DNA of 40,374 bases, taken from NCBI GenBank assembly GCA_030673825.1, contig JAUTCS010000065.1:1-40374 (forward strand), given 5' to 3'. The position numbers were made by a program, and so were the translations under genes. The notes under the pieces were generated by a model. It worked only from the letters and a program-made list of their open reading frames with translations. It did not search any database and was not told where the DNA came from. Numbering within the stretch: the first letter of the stretch is position 1; the number at the start of each line of letters is the position of its first letter. Source of the DNA: Verrucomicrobiota bacterium JB024. Lineage in GTDB: Bacteria; Verrucomicrobiota; Verrucomicrobiia; Opitutales; Cerasicoccaceae. Shown here piece by piece: positions 1 through 5,898 of the stretch.

Positions 1-183
1 GAAGCCCATGTCCCAGCGCTTGTAGCGGTCGGGGAATTCGTAGCTGGACGACAGCAGCACGCCGACCCGGCTGTCCAGGGCATCGACCAGCGGGTCGATG
101 GCGTGTTCATAGTCGGCGGCGATCTCCGAGCGGTGGATGGCGATTCCGCCGGCGGTGACGGTGTCCAGGGTGCCCAGCTCGAC
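1..183 (-). CDS. trpE: Anthranilate synthase component I (TrpE) fragment, foreign to the locus
   Basis: Read on the minus strand this stretch is open and encodes a peptide containing YEHAIDPLVDALDSR, GVLLSSSYEFPDRY and KRWDMGF. That succession (paired-domain N-terminal helix, LLSS, then a G/D-RY-x-RWD motif) is what I know from the N-terminal region of anthranilate synthase, especially the proteobacterial TrpE/TrpEG type. The coding continues off the left edge. On its 5' side it stops at about base 175-185, where the sequence switches to a carbamoyltransferase on the opposite strand, so neither a start codon nor the catalytic chorismate-binding domain is present. Nothing else in the window concerns tryptophan synthesis. 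I read it as a gene piece joined by chimerism. Identification rests on about 55 residues, without a database search. Confidence 0.68.
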
Positions 184-1824
184 GCGGTGGTTTTTTACGA
201 CAAGCCGATCCTGAAGTTCGAGCGGCTGCTGGAGACTTACCTCAGCTACGCCCCCGCCGGGCTGAACTCCTTCCTGCGGGCCATGCCGCTGTGGCTGAGC
301 CAGAAGCTCCACCTGCCCCGCGAGATCGACAAGGGTCTGCACAACGAGTACGAGGGCCCGATCTACTTCACCCAGCACCACGAGTCGCACGCGGCCAGCG
401 CGTTTTTCCCCAGCCCCTTCGAGGAGGCGGTCGTCATCACCCTGGACGGGGTGGGCGAGTGGGCCACCACCACCATCGGACTGGGTAAGGGCAACCGCAT
501 CCGGCTCGACCAGGAAATCCGTTTTCCGCACTCGCTGGGGCTGCTCTACAGTGCCTTTACCTACTACACCGGGTTCAAGGTCAACTCCGGCGAGTACAAG
601 CTGATGGGGCTGGCCCCCTATGGTGAGCCGCGCTACGTGGACACCATTCTGGAAAACCTGATCGACCTGAAGGAGGACGGGTCCTTCCACCTGCGGATGG
701 AGTATTTCAACTTCGCCGCCGGGCTGACCATGACCAACAGCCGCTTCGACAAGCTCTTTGGCGGGCCGCCCCGCAAGTCCGAGGCGCGCATCACCCAGCG
801 TGAGATGGACCTGGCCGCGAGCATTCAGGTCGTGACCGAGGAGGCCATGCTGCGCATCGCCCGGCACGCCCATGCCCGCTACGGCGTTGACAACCTCTGC
901 CTCGCCGGTGGGGTCGCGCTCAACTGCGTGGGCAACGGTCGCGTCCTGCGCGAGGGACCCTTTAAGAATATCTGGATCCAGCCCGCCGCCGGGGACGCCG
1001 GTGGGGCGTTGGGAGCGGCGCTGTTTGCCTGGCACCAGACCCTCGACAACCCGCGTACGCCCGAACGGCCCGACAGCCAGCGCGGCTCGTACCTGGGACC
1101 CGCCTTCGACGCCGAGACCACGACCGCCGGGCTGGACGCGCAGAAGGCCGTTTACCGTCGCATCGACGACGAGGCCGAGCTTTGCCAAACGGTGGCCGGG
1201 CTCATCGCCGAGGGGCGCGTGGTCGGGCACTTCGCCGGGCGGGCGGAGTTCGGCCCCCGCGCGCTGGGCAACCGGAGCATCCTCGGGGACCCGCGCAACC
1301 CTGCCATGCAGGAAAAGATGAACGTGAAGATCAAGTTTCGGGAGTCGTTCCGCCCCTTCGCGCCGAGCTGCCTGGAAGAATCGATCACCGAGTACTTTGA
1401 GCAGTCCCACCCGAGCCCGTACATGCTGCTGGTGGCCCCGGTGCGCGAGGACCGCCGCATCCCGCTGAGCGAGGAGCAGAAGGGCCTCTTCGGGATCGAG
1501 AAGCTCAAGCAGCACCGTTCCGACCTGCCCTCGATCACTCACGTGGACTACTCCGCGCGTATCCAGACCGTGACGGAGCAGTCCAATCCGCGCTATTACG
1601 GGATCATCCGGGCTTTCCGCGAGCAGACCGACTGCGCCGTGCTGGTCAACACCTCCTTTAACATCCGGGGCGAGCCCATCGTCGGCACCCCCGCCGACGC
1701 CTACCGCTGTTTCATGTTCACGGACATGGACGCGCTGGTGGTGGATAACTTCGTCATGATCAAGGAGGAACAGCCCCCGATGGCGGGTGCTGAGGCCTAC
1801 AAGGCCCAGTTTAAACTTGATTAA
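178..1824 (+). CDS. Carbamoyltransferase (NodU/CmcH/SxtI family), 5'-truncated
   Basis: Family members transfer carbamoyl from carbamoyl phosphate, through a carbamoyl-adenylate, to a hydroxyl of a sugar or secondary metabolite. Visible parts are the Kae1/ASKHA-like domain with HHESHAASAFFPSPF, the GEYKLMGLAPYGEP segment, CLAGGVALNCVGN and QPAAGDAGGALGAA, then the C-terminal domain with GRAEFGPRALGNRSIL and NTSFNIRGEPIVGTP. Homology begins at LDAVVFYDKP (about base 178). The normal first ~55-60 residues are missing and replaced by antisense trpE sequence. A GTG at 103 keeps the frame open but is an accident of the junction. Two small membrane-protein genes follow on the same strand (gaps of 30 and 46 bases) in the order seen in SxtI-type carbamoylation cassettes. 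The acceptor is unknown. Confidence 0.9.
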   Translation, partial: LDAVVFYDKPILKFERLLETYLSYAPAGLNSFLRAMPLWLSQKLHLPREIDKGLHNEYEGPIYFTQHHESHAASAFFPSPFEEAVVITLDGVGEWATTTIGLGKGNRIRLDQEIRFPHSLGLLYSAFTYYTGFKVNSGEYKLMGLAPYGEPRYVDTILENLIDLKEDGSFHLRMEYFNFAAGLTMTNSRFDKLFGGPPRKSEARITQREMDLAASIQVVTEEAMLRIARHAHARYGVDNLCLAGGVALNCVGNGRVLREGPFKNIWIQPAAGDAGGALGAALFAWHQTLDNPRTPERPDSQRGSYLGPAFDAETTTAGLDAQKAVYRRIDDEAELCQTVAGLIAEGRVVGHFAGRAEFGPRALGNRSILGDPRNPAMQEKMNVKIKFRESFRPFAPSCLEESITEYFEQSHPSPYMLLVAPVREDRRIPLSEEQKGLFGIEKLKQHRSDLPSITHVDYSARIQTVTEQSNPRYYGIIRAFREQTDCAVLVNTSFNIRGEPIVGTPADAYRCFMFTDMDALVVDNFVMIKEEQPPMAGAEAYKAQFKLD

Positions 1825-1854
1825 AACGCCCGTTCCCTGTCTGCTGAACCGATC

Positions 1855-2013
1855 ATGGCCCGCCGCAAATCCCTCATTTCCGAGCTCTTCGCCTTTGTCC
1901 GCGAGCACAAGGCGTACTGGATCGCGCCCATCATCCTGCTGCTTCTGCTGGTCGGGGTGCTGGTGCTGATCAGCAGCTCGAAGGCAGCTCCCTTTATCTA
2001 CACGCTGTTCTAG
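1855..2013 (+). CDS. Small single-pass membrane protein, DUF5989/SxtK-like
   Basis: This is a 52-residue ORF starting MARRKSLISELFAF. It has a basic and amphipathic N-terminus, a charged REHK turn, one strongly hydrophobic helix (about residues 22-40, rich in I, L and V) and the ending APFIYTLF. The pattern of short basic start, single membrane span and APFIYTLF end is characteristic of the DUF5989/SxtK family, found next to NodU-type carbamoyltransferases and SxtJ proteins. It starts 30 bases after the carbamoyltransferase stop and 46 bases before the SxtJ-like gene, so the three are almost certainly co-transcribed. It probably anchors or assists the carbamoyltransferase at the membrane, but its biochemical role is not established. 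Confidence 0.82.
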   Translation: MARRKSLISELFAFVREHKAYWIAPIILLLLLVGVLVLISSSKAAPFIYTLF

Positions 2014-2059
2014 CGCCGGGTCGGACCCCGTGGTGTGAACGCAATCGGATTGTCGAGGC

Positions 2060-2476
2060 ATGGCCTTTGTTAAAATCAAGTGGAAGCCCACCCCGCGCGA
2101 CCTGCGGATATTCGGGCTCGTGCTGCCCGGTTCCCTGGCTCTGGTGGGTAGCCTGTTCTTTTTCGTCCTGGGCAAGCAGGGGTTTGCCTGCGTGCTGTGG
2201 GGCTTCGGGGCGCTGACCTTCGTCACCGCGATCACCGGTACCCGCTTGGGCTGGCCGTGCTATTACCTGTGGATGGGCTTCGTCTATACGATCTCGCAGG
2301 TCATGGGCTATAGCATCCTGACGCTGATTTACTACCTGGTTGTGACGCCGATTGGCTTGCTCGGTCGCCTGCTCGGGCGCGACCGCTTGCTGCGCCGCCG
2401 ACAGAACGACGTGCCCTCCTACTGGCTCGACTCTCCCGCCGCGACCAGCGCGGAGCGGATCGAGAAACAGTACTGA
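2060..2476 (+). CDS. SxtJ-like membrane protein
   Basis: This 138-residue protein has three hydrophobic segments: about 20-38, 41-57, and a longer stretch at about 67-98. A basic region follows (LLGRDRLLRRRQ) and then the tail SYWLDSP. The arrangement, with GYSILTLIYYLVVTPIGLLGRL before the basic motif and a WLD tail, fits the SxtJ family encoded beside SxtI-type carbamoyltransferases. The start is preceded by a modest purine run (GAGG). It is the last gene of the three-gene cassette, and a GC-rich hairpin follows about 20 bases after the stop. Function is unknown; association with membrane-linked carbamoyl transfer is inferred from gene order. Confidence 0.82.
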   Translation: MAFVKIKWKPTPRDLRIFGLVLPGSLALVGSLFFFVLGKQGFACVLWGFGALTFVTAITGTRLGWPCYYLWMGFVYTISQVMGYSILTLIYYLVVTPIGLLGRLLGRDRLLRRRQNDVPSYWLDSPAATSAERIEKQY

Positions 2477-2493
2477 GGCGAACCGGGGTTTTG

Positions 2494-2518
2494 CGCGGCC
2501 TTCGGGGCTGCGGCTTTT
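2494..2518 (+). terminator. Probable intrinsic terminator of the carbamoyltransferase cassette
   Basis: A GC-rich stem (CGCGGCC against GGGCTGCG, with one bulged G and one G:U pair) closes a TTCG tetraloop. It is followed two bases later by four T residues. It lies just after the SxtJ-like stop and between convergent genes. Confidence 0.5.
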
Positions 2519-2565
2519 AGTGCGCCATGGGCTCTCGTCTGGACGCCTTTTTGCCCACTATCGCC

Positions 2566-3249
2566 TCAAAAGAGCGTGACCAGCGCCACCAGGAGCAGCG
2601 TGAACTGCCCGGCGAAGATCATAATCAGACTGGCGATGACGCCTTCTTCCTGTCCTAGCTCACCGGCCTTGGCCACGCCTGCACCATGAGCGCCCATTCC
2701 GAATAGCGCCCCCCGCGCGATGCGCGAGCGCACCGGCAGCAGCCACAGCAAAGTCTCGCCGATGGCTGCGCCGAACAAGCCGGTCAGCGCAGTGAAAACC
2801 GCCGTCAGCTCCGGCACGCCCCCCAAGCGTTGCGAGGCATCCATGGCCAGCGGGGTGGTGATGGAGCGCGGCACCAGGCTAGCCCGCAGTTCGGGGGAGA
2901 GTTCGAACCACGAGGCGAACACCCACGAGCTGCCGATGGCCAGAGCACTTCCCACAACCACCCCCGCCCCCAGCAGCAGCCAGTGGCGGCGGACCATGTC
3001 GCGGTGCCGGTGGATCGGCACCGCAAAGGCGACCGTGGCGGGACCGAGCAGCCACACGAGCCAGTGCGTCCCGCTCAGGTAGTCCCGGTAAGAGTTGTGC
3101 ATCAGGAGGATAAGCCCCCCGCAGACTACCCACGTCACCAGCATGGGCGAGCTCCACCACCGGCCAAATCTCCGGTGCAGGCGGCGGGCGGCCAGATAAA
3201 CGACCAGCGTGCATACGCACCAGAAAAGCGCCTTAACCGTTGCGTCCAT
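2566..3249 (-). CDS. lrgB: LrgB/CidB family membrane protein
   Basis: This 227-residue polytopic membrane protein has the LrgB hallmarks: LLGPATVAFAVPIHRHRDMVRRHW, then LVPRSITTPLAMD, then a G-rich GALFGMGAHGAGVAKAGELGQEEG segment, ending in hydrophobic helices. LrgB works with the holin-like LrgA. In other bacteria the pair is linked to pyruvate uptake/overflow, control of murein hydrolase activity, or (as a plant fusion) glycolate/glycerate transport. Its 5' end overlaps the 3' end of the lrgA-like gene by 17 bases, the usual translationally coupled arrangement, and a LysR regulator is divergent. The family call is secure; the transported substrate here is unknown. Confidence 0.93.
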   Translation of the reverse strand: MDATVKALFWCVCTLVVYLAARRLHRRFGRWWSSPMLVTWVVCGGLILLMHNSYRDYLSGTHWLVWLLGPATVAFAVPIHRHRDMVRRHWLLLGAGVVVGSALAIGSSWVFASWFELSPELRASLVPRSITTPLAMDASQRLGGVPELTAVFTALTGLFGAAIGETLLWLLPVRSRIARGALFGMGAHGAGVAKAGELGQEEGVIASLIMIFAGQFTLLLVALVTLF

Positions 3250-3643
3250 GGCTGAGGCGGAATCCGAGTTCGACGACGCAGGCGGTGCCGCTCATGACAA
3301 TGACCGTGCAGAGGAGAACCGTGATGACCAGCTTGACCCCGAGCAGGCTCAGCAGCTCCGGATGGTCCACCAGCGCGAGCATGGCCGGGACGAAAAACAG
3401 CATCAAGTGATTCAGCAGGCCGTCCGCTCCCTGTTCAAACCAGCCTATCGGAAGTACGCCGCGATCCAGCAGCAGCCACAGCAGCATCAGTCCGAGCAGA
3501 CTGCCCGGGATGGGCAGGTGGAGCGCAGTTGTCACCATTTGCGCGGCCCACCAGAAAGCGATCAGTGCCCCGGTCTGGGCGAACTGCCGGTGTGGGTGCC
3601 GGAGGATCAATGGCGCGGCTTTTGCGAGAACTCCTGCGTTCAT
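3233..3643 (-). CDS. lrgA: LrgA/CidA holin-like protein
   Basis: This 136-residue protein has four hydrophobic segments and the CidA/LrgA core LPIPGSLLGLMLLWLLL, followed by FFVPAMLALVDH. It forms the small partner of LrgB in the inner membrane. The start codon at 3643 lies seven bases after a good -10 box (TATAAT, minus strand 3656-3651), so the message may be leaderless. A candidate LysR operator overlaps the -35 region, and the LysR-type gene is divergent, as in cidR-cidAB systems. The first ~20 residues are hydrophilic and longer than in short LrgA proteins, so a start slightly downstream is possible. Confidence 0.9.
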   Translation of the reverse strand: MNAGVLAKAAPLILRHPHRQFAQTGALIAFWWAAQMVTTALHLPIPGSLLGLMLLWLLLDRGVLPIGWFEQGADGLLNHLMLFFVPAMLALVDHPELLSLLGVKLVITVLLCTVIVMSGTACVVELGFRLSHGRNG

Positions 3644-3650
3644 GCCGTGA

Positions 3651-3717
3651 ATTATAGCACGCCTTTATGCATTCAATAAATGAATTGACAGAATACTATG
3701 CATTCTAAAATGGAATG
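3651..3717. promoter_or_regulatory. Divergent lrgA/lysR promoter region with two inverted repeats
   Basis: The 78-base gap holds two imperfectly related palindromes: ATTCAATAAATGAAT (3671-3685, containing a T-N11-A LysR box) and CATTCTAAAATGGAATG (3701-3717). Toward lrgA there is TATAAT (3656-3651), with TTATTG 17 bases upstream inside the first palindrome. Toward the LysR gene there is TTGACA (3685-3690) and TAAAAT (3706-3711, spacer 15). Both palindromes therefore overlap core promoter elements, as expected for LysR autoregulation and target control. Confidence 0.65.
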
Positions 3718-3721
3718 ATCA

Positions 3722-4624
3722 ATGGAGCTACGTCACCTGGAATGTTTGGTTGAGGTTGTCCGTCAGGGCGGGTTCTCTGCGGCGGGGCGGACGCTGGGTA
3801 TGACGCAGCCGACGGTGAGCAAGGCGCTCGGCCAACTGGAGCACGAGTGCGGGGCTCGGCTGCTTGATCGCCTGAAAGAAGGGGTGCGCCTGACCGACGC
3901 GGGCGAGCGTGTCCTGCGACGGGCCAAGGTCATGCTGGCGGAGCGGGATCATCTCAACGAGGAGCTGGCTGAGCTGCGCGGGCTGGAGACCGGGCGCCTG
4001 CGCCTTGGCTTGCCCGTGCTGGGCAGCAGTATCCTCTTTGCCCCGCTGGTGGCCGAGTACCGGCAGCGCTACCCGGGAATCGAGATCGAACTGCGCGAGC
4101 AGGGCAGCCGCCACCTCGAGGAGCAGGTCCGTGGCGGCGATATCGAAATGGGCGCTACACTCGCGCCCGCGCCGGACGAACTGAACTGGCTGGAGGTGGC
4201 GAACGAGCCGCTGGTGGCGCTCTTGCCTGCCGGGCATCCCTTGTCCGAGCGGCCCGCGCTCAAGTTCAAGGAACTCTCCACGAGTCCCTTCATCTTGTTC
4301 GAGAGCGGCTTTGTCCTGAACATCGTGCTGGCGAAAGCCTGCCACCGGCGCAACATGGACCTGAACGTTGTCGCGCGTGGCGCGCACGCGGACTTTATCA
4401 TCGCGTTGGTCTCGGCGGGCCTGGGGGTGTCGGTCCTACCCCGGCTGGTCATTGAGACGCGCAACAAACTCCACATGCGCACGCCATTGATCGAGGACCG
4501 CGACCTGCGCTGGATACTGGGCCTGATCTGGCGCCGCAACGTCACGCTCTCGCCGGCGGCGGACCGTTGGCTGAGCCTTGTGAAAAAGCATCAGGCGAAC
4601 CCGAAAGACTCCCGCGTACGCTGA
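3722..4624 (+). CDS. LysR-type transcriptional regulator (CidR-like by context)
   Basis: This 300-residue protein starts with the canonical LysR winged helix (MELRHLECLVEVVRQGGFSA, then AAGRTLGMTQPTVSKALGQLE, residues 1-58). A linker helix and a periplasmic-binding-protein-like effector domain follow (from about residue 92, LRLGLPVLGSS, to the C-terminus). It is divergent from lrgAB and probably activates the pair in response to a small carboxylate or overflow metabolite, as CidR does, though the ligand cannot be read. Start chosen: ATG 3722, the only start that preserves the complete helix-turn-helix. No Shine-Dalgarno is visible, and the predicted -10 ends 10 bases upstream, so the leader would be only a few bases long. 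Confidence 0.93.
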   Translation: MELRHLECLVEVVRQGGFSAAGRTLGMTQPTVSKALGQLEHECGARLLDRLKEGVRLTDAGERVLRRAKVMLAERDHLNEELAELRGLETGRLRLGLPVLGSSILFAPLVAEYRQRYPGIEIELREQGSRHLEEQVRGGDIEMGATLAPAPDELNWLEVANEPLVALLPAGHPLSERPALKFKELSTSPFILFESGFVLNIVLAKACHRRNMDLNVVARGAHADFIIALVSAGLGVSVLPRLVIETRNKLHMRTPLIEDRDLRWILGLIWRRNVTLSPAADRWLSLVKKHQANPKDSRVR

Positions 4625-4678
4625 CGTAAAGGAGGTCATGGCTTCCCGCCTCATGCGACGGCTCGACACGAACGTGCG

Positions 4679-5872
4679 CTAGGCGGATGCCGTCAAGTGT
4701 CCGACGTCGAGCACATACATCTGGCGCGGCCCCTCATGGATGGAGTCGATACAGATCTGTGTGCCGTCGCGGTTCCAGCGCGGGTGCAGGTCGCAGCGGA
4801 TTTCCCAGTTCATCGGCGCGGCCAGAAAGCGCCCCAGCAGGTACAGCACGCCGGTCTGCGGCTGGTAAAGCAGGAGGCTCCGGTGGTGGGTCTCGTCGGG
4901 ATAGGTGTCGGTCAGAATCCACTTGCCGTCCGGCGAGTAAGAGCAGTGGCCGTCACAGAAGAATATCCCGTCCCCCACGGTTTCGATACCGTTGCCGTCT
5001 TCCTGAAAGAGAAAGTAGCGGTCCCCGATACCCTTGCGGTGCGCCCAGGCCAGGATAGCCGAGGTGCCGTGCCAGTCGTAGTGGGAGACGAGCCCATGGT
5101 CGCTCAGGCAGCGCAGCTCAGAGCCATCAAGGTTGAGCGTCATCAGGCGAGTGAGGCCGACCTCCTCGTCCGCGCTTTTGTAGCGGTGCAGGAAGGCGAA
5201 GCGTCCGGCGTCCGCGCCGAACTGGGCGTGGTTGAAGCGGTGAATTTTCCCGTCAAACTCCGCCTTGGGCTTGAACGCCGCCGCCTGCGCCACACTCAGA
5301 ATGAGCCGGGAGGCGCCGCTTTGCAGGTCCACCGCGTAGAGGCCGTCGTCCTCGGGCACGGCGACGTGTTCCCACGCATCGGGCACCCCGGCATAGCCGT
5401 AGCCCGGGCGCTGGTGCTGGAGGCGGGAGAAGTTCAGGGATACCCCGTGCGTGCCGGGGCGGTTGACGGTGTAGATCGGGCGCTCCAGCACGCGCTCGGT
5501 CCCTGTCTCGACGTTCATTACCCGCGCGATGAAGCGCCCCTCGCGCACGTCGTTGAAAATGATTTCCGGTCCTCCGCCGAGCCATTGGAGCATGCAGCCC
5601 TGCTGCCAGTTCCAGGCGCGCGTCTGGGCCAGGGGCCGCCAGGCATGGTCATTGTGCGTGTCGATCATCCCGATGGTCAGCGGGTCCCCGGCGCGGGGCG
5701 GACGGTCCATGAAGCTCGACTCCTGCCCGAGTATCCAGCGGCCCGACGCGTCCCAGCAGGATTTGTCGTAGTAGCCGAAGAAGTGGTACAGGGGGCCTCG
5801 GGTGACGGCGCGCACGTTCACCGCAGGGTGACGGGCCTGGGGAAAGGCGATGGGCATCGAGGGGGGAGGCAT
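4679..5872 (-). CDS. Seven-bladed beta-propeller protein, oligogalacturonate-lyase-like fold
   Basis: This 397-residue protein has no signal peptide and begins with YHFFGYYDKSCWDASGRW. It is built from repeated WD40/TolB-like blades: GRWILGQESSFMDR, GRFAFLHRY, SPDGKWILTDTYPDE and HPRWNRDGTQICIDS. Conserved histidines recur late in blades (HGTSAILAW, DGHCSYSPD, DETHHRS). That layout resembles PL22 oligogalacturonate lyases and related propellers that act on short unsaturated uronides in the cytoplasm. I did not verify the metal-binding histidine set, so enzymatic activity is inference. It lies 26 bases downstream of the secreted heparinase-like gene in the same orientation and is presumably its operon partner. 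Alternative: a non-catalytic sugar-binding propeller. Confidence 0.6.
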   Translation of the reverse strand: MPPPSMPIAFPQARHPAVNVRAVTRGPLYHFFGYYDKSCWDASGRWILGQESSFMDRPPRAGDPLTIGMIDTHNDHAWRPLAQTRAWNWQQGCMLQWLGGGPEIIFNDVREGRFIARVMNVETGTERVLERPIYTVNRPGTHGVSLNFSRLQHQRPGYGYAGVPDAWEHVAVPEDDGLYAVDLQSGASRLILSVAQAAAFKPKAEFDGKIHRFNHAQFGADAGRFAFLHRYKSADEEVGLTRLMTLNLDGSELRCLSDHGLVSHYDWHGTSAILAWAHRKGIGDRYFLFQEDGNGIETVGDGIFFCDGHCSYSPDGKWILTDTYPDETHHRSLLLYQPQTGVLYLLGRFLAAPMNWEIRCDLHPRWNRDGTQICIDSIHEGPRQMYVLDVGHLTASA

Positions 5873-5898
5873 GCGTTTCGGGCGTAAAAAGTTCAGCC

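Noticed and set aside
103-177. GTG start giving a 573-residue carbamoyltransferase
   Set aside because: The first 25 codons are antisense trpE sequence, unlike any carbamoyltransferase N-terminus.
178-2476. Saxitoxin or other toxin biosynthesis cluster
   Set aside because: Only the carbamoylation trio is present; no other toxin biosynthesis gene is visible and the trio occurs widely without it.
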